Shown piece by piece: positions 32,285 through 42,614 of a stretch of 64,000 nucleotides of DNA (position 1 is the first letter of the stretch; every line of letters begins with the position of its first letter). The notes beneath the pieces are model-generated. The model did not search any database. It saw only the letters and a list, made by a program, of their open reading frames with translations, and was not told the DNA's origin. This stretch comes from Aquilaria yunnanensis (Eukaryota > Streptophyta > Magnoliopsida > Malvales > Thymelaeaceae): assembly GCA_039654915.1 (NCBI GenBank), contig CM077596.1, forward strand, positions 3,596,001 through 3,660,000. Reading direction: 5' to 3'. The position numbers were made by a program, and so were the translations under genes.

Positions 32285-33700
32285 TGTTGGGTTTCGGGAG
32301 CCAAATAGTGCAGTGGAATTTAACCAAAACCCTCCAGGATCCAAGTGAAATGGGGTAAACCGGGTGTTCAAAAATTTTCATACCTAATTTTCGGTTGAGA
32401 TCTCTCACTCAACTGTAGAGTCGAATCACAAAACCTGAACAGTTGACATATTCAAGCTCTCTATGGTATCCACACGACCCTCTCGGGATCACCACGCTTC
32501 CACCACGTCCCGGCAGATGCGTTTCTCTTGCGCTCACAGTGCTAGCTTGTGTCCTCCAAGGAATTGCAAGAGAAGAGTGCGGCTGTCCTTTTGGGAGGCT
32601 AGGGCAAGGAGACCTACGAATTTCTCACTAGAAGTTGTATTTATAGTAAGACTCAACTTCCAGGCCTAATAGGTTTCAAAGCCCTAATCCAATTAGGCTT
32701 TAATTTCGGGCTTAATAATGGCTCAACTATTGGGCCCATTATTAATACAAAATTATTGTGAAACCAAAACCCAAATTATTAGCCCATACACTCTAATGAT
32801 CCAAATAGCTCTATGTGTGCGACCCAATAGGCTCTTACCACATTGGCAATGATCATAAATCACATTTATGATCATAAGCAATGAACGGTGTCTAGCAACA
32901 CATCATTGCTACCCAAGTGACAAGATTGTCGATGATTCGACTAAACCTTTATGATCATCACCGATATATGTCATTGTCCCTTTGTCCAAGATATCAAGAC
33001 TAAGCACGAGACATGGAATGTGTCACTCTCGTATAGCCCAATCTTTGGTTTCTTGATTACCGAGTAGACCAACTTAAACTGATGACATTGATATCGTATA
33101 TCAACTCATCTGAGCATGGCCATGCATTTTTCTAAGTCTCACTCTATCAAGGGGCCTGAAGATATCACTCCCGTTACATGGGAGGGACAAATCCCATCTT
33201 GATCATACAAATCCCTCCGCATGATATGTGACATACCCAATGACCTTCTTCAAGTCCACTCAGTTATGAGCAACAAAGGAAAGTATCAAAGTATGTGACT
33301 CACATGTAGGGAACCTTGATGATCTTAGGTCGAATGACTACATATACCATGATCACTATGAGAATCACTTATGACACTCATATAACGATCCATGTAGTGT
33401 TCTCATGGTGGGTCGATCCAGTACACAAGTTCTCCAACTTGTACCCATATGTAGACTACATATCTCATATTAGTCTTCACATATGCTAGTCGTTATGTAT
33501 TATTGCAACCCGCTCCATAATAATACGAGACCAGGGACATTTAAGAATATCATTATTCTAGGGTTACAATTATGTTTGTTACGTTACACAGAAACAAAAC
33601 AACAAACATAATTGCTGGATTAATGCCTTAATAAAATATCATGACTCAATGTGCAAAAATACAATCATCTCATGATTGGCTTTTGGGCACAACACTAACA
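32285..33700. repeat. solo LTR (1416 bp) inserted in the RNase H of element C
   Basis: It begins TGTTGGGTTTCGGG and ends CACAACACTAACA, that is TG..CA with short inverted ends. It is flanked by perfect AATTA at 32280-32284 and 33701-33705. Removing it and one AATTA rejoins GAGVI to IRGPEG in frame. No coding sequence lies inside. The TGTT..AACA ends suggest a copia-type parent, but orientation and family are not certain. Its internal region was presumably lost by LTR-LTR recombination. Confidence 0.92.
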
Positions 33701-35324
33701 AATTATTCGAGGCCCCGAAGGTTTGGAAGTCATGAAAGCCATCAAATTTGGGTTTAACATCACCAACAATATGGCAGAATACGAAGCTTTTATAGCAGGG
33801 TTATGCCTGGCCAGAAAGATTGGTGTAAGAAACCTAAAAGCCCACAGTGATTCCCAGCTAGTGGTGCGGCAGATGGCAAGGGACTATAGTGCGAAGGATC
33901 CGACTTTGGCAAAATATCACGAGTTCGTATCAAAGCTCTTCTAGGAGTTCAACGCAGTACATATTGAAAATGTACCTCACCGAGACAATACCGAAGCGGA
34001 CAGCTTGGCCAAATCAAAAAGGTTCACTGAAGTGTTGAGCCACCCGAGCATAGCGACGCTGAACATAGCGATCTTGGAAAAAGGGTGGAAAGACCCTATA
34101 AAGAGGTATCTTACAACCACAGAGCTTCCCGATGATCCTCACGAAGCGGCAAAAGTGCAAAGACGCTCCGGATGATATTTCCTAATTGGTGAAGAGTTAT
34201 ACCGGCAGGGGTATGCGAGCCCACTGCAAAGGTGTGTCAGCAAAGAGGATGCTAGGATAGTTCTCGAAGAAGTCCACGAGGGGGCTTGTGGTTCCCATAT
34301 CATCTGAACTGGCGCCTTGGCGGGAGTAATACTCCGCCAAGGGTACTTCTAGCCCACCTTAAGAAAAGATGCAAGGCAGTTTGTCCAAAAATGTGACAAT
34401 TGCCAAAGACACGCCAGCATCCAAAGGCTGCCCTCGGAATTAATAACCTCGATAGACTACCCTTGTCCCTTTGCAGTTTTGGGCATAGACCTCATCGGGC
34501 CACTCCCGACAGCACCTGGAGGAATGAAGTTCTGCATGGTAGCAGTGGATTACTTCACTAAATAGGTCGAGGCAGAACCCCTAACAACCATTTTGGCAAA
34601 GGATATACAAAAATTCGTCTGGAAGAACATTATATGCAGATTTGGCATACCGAGGGTGATAGTGGCCGACAATGGTTCCCAATTTACGGACAATGGATTC
34701 CAGGAATTCATCACCAACCTCGGAATAAAAATGCACTTCGCCCCGGTAGCTCATCCCCAGAGCAACGGACAAGTAGAGGTATCCAACAGAACCATAAAAG
34801 AGGGTCTAAAAAAAAGGTTGGGGGAAGCAAAGGGAAAGTGGCCAAGAGAACTTCCGAGTGTGCTATGGAGTTATCGGACAACACCCCGAAGGGCCATGGT
34901 TGAGACACTTTTTTCGCTTGTCTTCGGCACAGAGGCCATTATCCCTATCGAGGTATTACAACCATCGGTCAGAATACAAGTGTTCGACGAAGGAAGGAAC
35001 GACCTCGGATTGAGAACTAAGCTCGACCTGATTGACGAACTCAGAGAGGTGGATGAACTCAGAAGAAAGGCCTTTCAGCAAAGAGTGGCCACAGCCGCAA
35101 ACCTGCGCGTTAGGCCAAAAGGAATAAGGAAAGGAGACCTCGTTCTCCGAAAGGCCGAATTCGAACCCCGAAGGCCGTCCCAATGGATACTTCGGGCAAA
35201 CTGGGAAGGGCCTTACTTGGTCCTTGACGAAGTCCGAAATGGAGTCTATAAGCTTGGCGACACCGAAGGTGGAGAATTGAAAAATACATGGCACTCGGAC
35301 GCCTTGAAAAAATTCTATACTTAG

Positions 35325-35750
35325 AATTTTGGTAAGAAATTGTACAAGTTAGAAAAAGTTTCTAAGTACAGAAAGTTTCTCCCACCAAAAGATTCTCGCT
35401 GAACAAGGCTTTAGCAAGAAGCTTGTGAAAGATACGTGTTCCTTCCAAAGTTGATTTGGTCATTCTCCCAAAAAGTAAGTCCATCATAAGTAAGCCAAAA
35501 TTTTGCTTAAGGGAATTCGTCGAAAGTGAACATTTTTCCAAAGACGGCTAACAAAGCAAGCAAAACGTATTTTCCGAAGTCCCTTAACCGAAAGAGGTCG
35601 GGATAACTGGGAAATAAAAATTACTGCTCAAAGACTTAACCAAATTCTGAAAAAAGGAAAATTTTCATTAAAAAAGGCCTTATTACAAGGAGAAGGTTAC
35701 AAGAAGAAAGATTACAAAGAAAATAAAAGAAGGCAAAGGCCCTAGAACAT
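35325..35750. other. convergent spacer of element C
   Basis: It lies between the end of integrase (+) and the end of the opposite-strand gene (minus). It contains one degraded hairpin-type unit (CCCTTAACCGAAAGAGGTCGGG near 35580), related to the array in A, and A-rich linkers. No reading frame is recognised. Confidence 0.5.
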
Positions 35751-38202
35751 CTAAGGGATCCCAGTGTCATGGGAGGCTCCAGCTCCTGTGTCTTTAGCCG
35801 TCGCCTTCGGTGCCGAAGGAGGGGGAAATGGCAGGTTGAGGAGCTCGATTTTTGACCAAGTCCACTGAGGCCCCTCAGGAATGTCCAGGGCAGCCAGAAA
35901 GGAAAGGTTGAGATCGGGGTATTTCTTCAGAACTTGATGACAAGTCAGACAGAAGACGTCCTGGAAGGCAACCTTGGTTGCCTGGACAGCCTTGTCTTTC
36001 TCAAACGACAAGTCTTCTACTTCATTCTGAAGATCAGCAACCTCTTTCTTCAGTGCCTTCACCTTCTTCTTCTTCGGCTCCTTCTTCAGAGAGTCAACCT
36101 CGGCTTGAAAGTCGGCGTTATCAGCGAGCGCCTTCGCCAGGAGAGTAGAGTCTTCCTCTTTTCCCTTTTGATAGCCCTCGTTGGCCGAAGTCAGGCTCAC
36201 TACCTTCGCGCCAAGGTTTGACATCTTTTGGGAAAAATCCTTCAAGAGCTCTTCTTGGCCCTTCAAGAATTCCTCCCGAAGTTTGGCAACCTCCTCCTTG
36301 GCTATCCGGCTCAACTCGGCATTTTTAACAACAAAGTTGGCGCAGAAGACCTTGGCCTTCTCCAAACGATCTTCGGCCCAAGTTCGGACCGAAGATTGCT
36401 TTGCCGCCCAAGCCCGGAGGTATCCACTATACCCCAGAAGCTGCAAAAAAGGAGAAGATACTTAGTCAAATCTGCATAAGGAAAGCCAAATACTTAGAAA
36501 AATGAGGAGAAAAAATAAAAAAAGGCCTAAAGAAGTACCTGGGCAGCATGCTCAGAAATTTTTGAGGTGAGGGTCTCCTCGTTGGCGCACTCTTTGGCAA
36601 CTGCTTTGAAGGAAGCCTGGGTGAGTACGCCCCTCGCCATTTGGGGAGCCATTTGCTGGCAATCCTCCATGAAAGACTAGAAAGGCTCCCTCGGAACCTT
36701 GTCCTTCGGGATGTGGGAGTCCCGAAGAGCCCGCCTTCGAGCATGGTCCACCATCCAGGATGAGGGCGCCAGTTCTCCTGCAAAGTTAAAATACAAGCCT
36801 CGTTAAGACAAAGTCTCTTAGTCATATATCAGCAAAGATTAAGAGTAAAAGTGTTTAAGGGACAAACCTGGCGCAACCTCAGCGACGTCGTCGTAGGAGT
36901 CCCTAACCTCCTCCACCTCGGCAGGGACGTGTTTGCCCTTGCTTCTTCGGTACTCTTCGAGCTCCTCAACAGAAGGGTCCACTACCGAAGAGCCCAAAAG
37001 ATCTACCGATGTGGCAGGACTCCGAGAAACCACATTGGTGGCCACCTCGATCAGCAGGATGGTTGGGACCACGGGCTAACCACCAACCTCCTCGACGTCC
37101 TCCGGTGGGGGGGGGGGGAGGGCATCCTTCTTCACCCTCTTGCCCGAAAATGGCCCACTCCCGGATGTTTTACGCCTCTTGGAGGCACCCTTCTTTGTTT
37201 GTTCCCCCTTTTCGGCTTGGCCGAGAAAGAGGGACTTGTAATAGGCAACAGACTAGTCGCCCATCTCTGAAAAAAAAAAAGATAACATCAGTGTAAGTCC
37301 AAATGGATACTTATACTAAAAACTTTGGAAAGAAACTTACTTTCGAAAAAGGCTTCCTAAGTGAGCTCCTTCCGAAGGAGCGTCACCAGCCAGGACTCCT
37401 TCCCGTCGATGGCAAGAGCTGGCATGTCAAGATCCGTCTTATGCTCCTTAACTACCCCCAACTCCAGAAGGACCTCCTCGGTCATAAGTCTCCACATGAT
37501 GGGGAAGGGGTAGAAGGAGCGTGGAGGGACCTCGGCATCCCAGTCGATGACAGCACGGATACGTCTGTTGAAGTCCACAAATCTCGCCACCAACTCGGGA
37601 GTTAGCAGCTTTTTGGGGTCCACGACATCCGTCTCCAGCTTTCCCCGAGCCCACTTAGTCAAAACATGCGACCAAGCCTCCGCCACTTTCAGGAAGAAGA
37701 ACTTCCTTTGCCACCCTCGCCAACTATCTTTAGTAGCGAAGGTGAACATGTATTTCTTGCTCCCAGATCCTCGAGGTAGCATGAAATATAAGCCACCCTT
37801 CGGGGCCGGATAGAGCTTGTAGTACTGCAGGAACAGGATGAAGTGGGGTTCTATTCCGAAGACCCCACACATGCAGAGGAAGGCATTAAAATAGCAGTAT
37901 GAGTTGGGAGGAAGCTGATTCACTACTATGCCATGAAATTGGCAAAAGTCACAAATCATCCTCGGTGGAGGAAACCGAAGTCTGGCCTTCAATTGGGCTC
38001 AGAAAACGGTAACCTCGTCATCTTTGTTCATAAAGCTAAAATGACCGGGGTGAGGTAGTCTGGTGGTGGCATAAGAGGGAAGGAAAAATTTGGTTGTCCA
38101 CTTCTCTAATTTCTCCAAAGTGGAGCAATAAGGGTGGGACATAAGAGGATGCCAGCTCGCGAGGATGGCTTGGATAGACATAAGGGGGACAGGTGAAGAC
38201 AT
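35751..38202 (-). pseudogene. opposite-strand gene (aORF) of element C, four exons, several nonsense codons
   Basis: Minus-strand exons 38202-37341, 37266-36868, 36777-36539 and 36440-35751. Introns of 74, 90 and 98 nt are all GT..AG with phases 1, 1, 0. Exon 1 is 862 nt and exons 1-3 total 1500 nt, the same as in B. Landmarks: SWHPLMSHPYC, KFFLPSYATTRLP, FHGIVVNQLPPN, YFMLPRGSGSKKY, DSHIPKDKVPREPF, then a coiled coil and KYPDLNLSFLAALDIPEGP, ending DTGIP. Stops: TGA at 37999 (CGA in relatives), a TAG near the end of exon 1, TAG as the fourth codon of exon 2 (MGD*), a second TAG in exon 2, and TAG for TGG in exon 3. It converges on integrase. Function unknown. Confidence 0.77.
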
Positions 38203-38491
38203 GATTGGCAAAAAAGTGACTTCGGAAAAAAGAATCGAGGGACTTCGGGAAGAAGAAAAACAACTTTGGAAAGCTAGAGAAAGCAAAAAATGAAGAAACC
38301 GAAGGACCTCTAGAATCAAAACCCACCCAAAGTTTTGCCGAAATCAGGATTTGAAGACGCCGTCGTGAATGGTGGCCGGAAATCACCCCGCCGCTAGCAC
38401 CGCCAGGGAAAAGAGAAAGGAAGCATGAAAACAAACAAGAGAAAAGTAAAAGCAAAAAGAGAGCAAAGGAGGATTATGACGGAGGAAGGTT

Positions 38492-38643
38492 TATATATAC
38501 TGAGGAAGGGTAGTCAAATCGACATCATAATTGCTCTGCGAAGGCGAATCGCCGTCATAAATTGTCTGTCAAAGATGAAAAAGTGTGGCTGGTATAACCG
38601 ATGCAGCCTCTTCCATTCATTGTGTGCCACGTGTCAGTCAGCA
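38492..38643 (-). promoter_or_regulatory. putative promoter of the C opposite-strand gene (TATA box plus G-box)
   Basis: TATATATA at 38492-38499 lies on the minus strand about 290 bp upstream of the ATG at 38202. GACACGTGGC with CACGTG at 38638-38643 lies 139 bp further up. It is the fourth instance of the same module. Confidence 0.6.
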
Positions 38644-38932
38644 CGTGAAACGAGGGACACGCTTTCTGACACCCCGAAAAACTCGGGCACGTTGCTCCAG
38701 ACTGACATGCCTGGTTACAAGATGTGACGGTCCACTAAACTGCAGCAGAAAAAGTAAAGAGATTGGGCACCTCAAGAACACTAAAGGGCAGACAGTGACA
38801 CCTGACCAGACAGGGCGTGTCTTCGGGCGTCGAAGTCTCCTTTTTGCAAACGACACACTCCGAGTCCTGAAAGGTGCCCCCAGAAGATCTACAAGCCAAA
38901 GTGTCCACTTCGGCTTTCCGAGGGCAGGCATG

Positions 38933-39815
38933 TGATAGCCGAGGTGCTATCACCCCTTAAACCTGTGAACTTCGGCTAAATACCATGCTCGGGAAATCGA
39001 GCGTTACCCATAAGGAGTACCAGTAACGACCTGGGAAAGAGGAAGTCTGACACCTAGGGCATACGACCTCAGTGGCCCACTAGCACCCCTGGGAATGACA
39101 GCACTAACCTCGGGAAAATAACGCGTCGCCTCCCTTGGAAAAGCGGTCAAACCACCTTCGGGGGAGAAAGACCAGCCACCTTCGGAAAGAGAAAATACCC
39201 CCGAAGGAGGAGCTTCAGCGCTAAGGAAACCCCCGAACTACTGAGACGACTTCAGGAGAAAGGTCCTTATTCTAAAAGGTGACTTCAACCAAGGGGACCT
39301 CAGGAGTACAGCAGAAGCAATTAAGGAGCCTCTGACATGTCACTGACACACGCTACATGCCGCCCTCATATACGCTCTGACACGCCGATGCCCCCTACAT
39401 CTTGTCATGTAGGGCTATTCCTGCCCTAGCCCTTAACCCGAGGAGCCTATAGGCGGCTAGAGGCCCCCACGCCCCACAGTACAGATTGCATCCGACCGAA
39501 CACGTGTCTCAATCTGAACGAACTACACCGTCCTATATATACTAAGGAAATGGCCTCAGTAAGGGATCCCCTCCCCCCGAAATAACGTAGCAGGCAAGAA
39601 TCTTGGGCCCTCAGTACTTTCTCTCCACCTCCAAAACACTAACTTAGGCGTCGAAGGCTCCTCCCCGGAAAAAGACTCCGGGGACCTCCTAACCCCTGTT
39701 TTTTGAGTGTTTCAGGCATATTCTCTTGGGGAATATCCACTTCAGACATTCTCCCTCACTGGAAGTCCCTCCCCGGTCTCACCATGTCACACGAAGAAGA
39801 TGCTACAGGGCATCA
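38933..39815 (+). repeat. 3' LTR of element C (883 bp)
   Basis: Starts TGATAGCCGAGGTGC after the purine-rich GAGGGCAGGCATG and ends GGGCATCA. TATA box CCTATATATACT lies near 39533. It matches the 5' LTR along its length with scattered differences. The GGCCG target duplication follows. Confidence 0.92.
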
Positions 39816-39820
39816 GGCCG

Positions 39821-40260
39821 AAAGCTGAGACATTAATTCATTTGTTTCTTCAATGCGCAAGTTTTACTGTTATCTCGCAAGCAACTCCTTTTATCCCTTT
39901 TCCTACCATGTGAATCAGCTTTCTTGATTGGTTCAAGAATATCTTCCAACAACCAAAGTCATGGGAGAAAGATATTTTTGACCTTCTCATGTTCTCTACA
40001 TGGAATATTTGGCTTAGTCACAATGATTTCATGTTCAACAATGTTGCTCCTAATCTTGACCAAATTATTTATGCCCGAGATGAGTGAGGCATCAAATTCA
40101 CTCAACTAGGTGTTATAGAAGGAACTACTCCACATTTTCCCATGTCTCCCTGAAACTATTGCACCACACATGGGCTCTTACTCCTTTTACTTCAAATCCA
40201 ACGGTGTTTGTTATTAATGGAGCATGGTGGCCGCATTTGAAGTTAAGTGTTGCAGCTTAG
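39821..40260 (+). pseudogene. LINE, fragment 3 of 3 (zinc-binding RVT and following region)
   Basis: Reading joins fragment 2 exactly: CARCRL at 27005 continues with KAETLIHLFLQCASF, the C..C..H..C pattern of plant LINE RT C-termini. Then FLDWFKNIFQQPKSWEKDI, STWNIWLSHNDFMFNN and IIYARDE follow. A stop after ARDE and frame slips follow; a trace of the start of the RNase H-like tail (INGAWWPHLKLS) ends near 40260. Dead. Confidence 0.82.
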
Positions 40261-41149
40261 GTGTGATTGGCCAATGATGGCCCTCCAATCCAATATCAGG
40301 GTCATCATCCTCCAATCTGATATCAGTTTTATTTTGTAGGTAGTCACTATACTATCTAATTGTGTCCTAGTATTCCACAAAATTAAATCAACTAACACTA
40401 CTGGCACCAAGACACGAGGAATCGTAATAGCTGTTACATGCCTCATTGCTACTATAGGACATTGATCCATTGTGGTTGTTCCTAGAGACAAGATTCAAAT
40501 TGTTCACACTTTGGCCTCCTTTATTTTTCCTTAGATTGCCTTCATCCTTGATTATGACTATTAAAAAAATTATAAGATTGAGCTCGATTGAGCTCGGACC
40601 CCATTTGCTTAAATGAATGGAATAAGCTAAAATTGAGTCAAATGCGGCCTAGTAAATAAGCCAAATTTGGTTTAAAGACACTTGACAAAGTTTGGTCAGG
40701 ATGGCTTAGTAATTCCAATAATATTAAGGCATTTGACCATCCAGTTTGAGCACAGTTATTGATTAAAAGGATTTTAAAGCATGAGTAATTAAATGTGTCT
40801 TTCACAGATATACCATAAGAGTGAAAGGGTACAGTTGTGGAATCCATAAACTTCTAAAGATTTCATCAAAATAAGGATCGATTGTCACTAGTTCTTTGTC
40901 CTTAAATGATCGAGATATCACTAATAAAGATGGTACTAGAAGTATTGTCGTTGTGCAAATATACTCTTATGGGCATGATTAGAATACTGGTAAGATTCAA
41001 GTTAAGGTAAAATAAAAAAATTCTACAAATATCACTTAATTGTGACATTGTAGTATTATTGATCATCATCATCATAGTAATCAAGGTATACACCACAAGA
41101 GGGTAACTAGGACAGTATATTTTATTAGGTTGCTTTTGTAATGGCTAAA
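40261..41149. other. no gene recognised
   Basis: AT-rich sequence with short, stop-rich frames on both strands. I see no family motif. Part of it may belong to the copia relic that becomes readable just downstream. Confidence 0.4.
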
Positions 41150-41522
41150 AAGATAGAGAGTTTGTCTTCAGCCCATTAACTATAAAGATGTAACTACTTA
41201 TCCAAACTCTGCTGAGTTGATTGTGGTTATACAGAAAGAAATGGAATCCCTTCAAAAAAAATGACACTTGGCTACTAGCAAAACTAACCAAAAGTAACAA
41301 CCATTCAAGTGTATATAGGAATTCAAGAAAACAAAGGAAATTTTAGACTTGAAGAACTCAGATATAAAGCTAGAGTTGTTGTAAAGGATTTCAGCCATAT
41401 ATCAGAGTTAACTTCAAAGACATATATTAACACACCATGAAGCATATTTAGATTAAGTTCATTCTTAGTCTCCTTGCATTAGATGATCTTTAGCTAGAGA
41501 AAGTTAACATTAAGATGGCAAT
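41150..41522 (+). pseudogene. Ty1/copia reverse transcriptase relic
   Basis: Split over three frames one can read INYKDVTTYPNSAELI, QKEMESLQKK, YKARVVVKDFSHI-like residues and LSLLALDDL*LEKVNIKMA. These match the copia RT start (EP.NYKEA.....W..AM..EM.SL, KARLVAKGF, LVA..DLE..QMDV.TAF). Many indels and stops. It is interrupted at about 41522 by the minus-strand copia element. Confidence 0.7.
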
Positions 41523-42000
41523 TGTAATGAGCCCAAAAATTTTATTTGGGGTATATGTTGATTTTTCTACCTTACCAAGATCATACATGAGAGCATAGAA
41601 TACATAAATTAAATTAGAACAAACAAAATATCTGACCTGATTTAGGCTTCATTGATGAATGCAGCAGAAACAAGATCGATAAAAGCACAGGTCTTCTCCC
41701 TTATTCCAGTCGGTGGCTCTTCCAATTGGTGAAAATATTTTTCCCTAATCACCTTAGCTAAGGGATGGACCTAGATCTCTATTTATATAGAAGTTCATGG
41801 GCCTACCCATTAACAGCCACATGGACTCTATGACCCACACTAATATAACCCACATTTTTTTACATAATTGGAGTTACTAGCCCAAATAATTAGATCATAA
41901 CTTTTATGGGCTCCATATGTCTTATAATTGACCAATTTAATCTTAATTCATTTTAATAAAATACACAATTAATGTTAGCCCACATTAAAAATTTCCAGCA
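41523..42000 (-). repeat. putative 3' LTR of the minus-strand copia element
   Basis: On the minus strand, CCAAGTGGGAGAA (purine-rich, a typical copia polypurine tract) is followed at 42000 by TGCTGGAAATTTTTAATGTGGGC. The LTR would end at about 41523, TTACA on the minus strand, where the neighbouring copia relic begins. No second LTR is visible, so both ends are inferred. Confidence 0.5.
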
Positions 42001-42614
42001 TTCTCCCACTTGGGCAACATTAAATGTGAAAGATTTTGAAAACATATTTTGGATTAAGACCTTCAAAACCTTTATGCGCACGCTATTAAAAAAAATTGGT
42101 CATAAGACAACTTCATGCACCATTCTGTCCAACAAGGTTCTCAATGGATGATCATGGCGGTAACTGTATCAACTCACAACACAAGACTTTACATGGCCAC
42201 ACTCATCAATACACCTTATCGACATAAACTAAATGTGGTAGTGTGACAAGTAACAACAATTCTCACTTTATGATCTATTTTGCATTGTTGTTCACTTGTC
42301 GGTCTCACTGATTTCTCTCCTTAAGCGGCACAAGCACGCCTAAGAAGTTCTTTATTACTCTTTAGAGAGCTTGTATGTCTTTATAACTTCATGCATCTCA
42401 AGATGACCCTTTATGTGTCACATAAGACATACAATCATAAGGCCATGACCAGTAAAGCCCCAGGCCTTTGCTTAACATTGACACTCATCTTAAGACTTTA
42501 TAACATTTTATAATGAAGAAACTTTATGACTGAAAATGTCACTCATTATAAAATATCTAAAAGTTACACAAATGTGTACTCAAAGTAAAGTAATAAAGCA
42601 ACTACATATGACTC
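42001..42614. other. non-coding 3' region of the minus-strand copia element
   Basis: Between the end of pol and the polypurine tract. No frame or motif is recognised. Contains AT-rich sequence with repeated CATAAGAC(A/T) words. Confidence 0.4.

Larger units (their letters stand above)
28369..35324 (+). pseudogene. gag-protease-pol of element C, one frame with nonsense codons, split by a solo LTR
   Basis: It starts MSHDKDAAGHHLAPSVG inside the LTR and reads through a mutated primer site. Gag (YDGRTNPQAHLTKDKR, RDYVERFNREALS), zinc-knuckle-like CQFHRDHGHDTEDC, protease VLLDDGSNADILF, RT, RNase H, second RNase H and integrase all lie in one frame. The frame is kept after allowing for the 1421-bp solo-LTR insertion at 32285. 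Stops: 28753 TAA, 28990 TAG, 29488 TAG, 31570 TGA, about 31658 TGA, 32026 TGA, and a few in integrase. The RT catalytic YVDD has become YVVD (31360-31375), an inactivating change. The integrase ends SDALKKFYT at 35324. It shows that the ancestor had a single gag-pol frame. Confidence 0.9.
27006..39815 (+). mobile_element. Ty3/gypsy Tat-type element C
   Basis: Order: 5' LTR, a second partial LTR, primer site, gag-pol with a solo LTR inserted in RNase H, spacer, opposite-strand gene (minus), polypurine tract, 3' LTR. The target duplication is GGCTG at 27001-27005 and GGCCG at 39816-39820, one mismatch. Outside it the LINE reading resumes exactly. gag-pol keeps one frame throughout and is broken by nonsense codons only. 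Confidence 0.93.

Noticed and set aside
40243..40491. Minus-strand frame of 82 codons as a gene
   Set aside because: Overlaps the end of the LINE relic, has no family resemblance and no conserved context.
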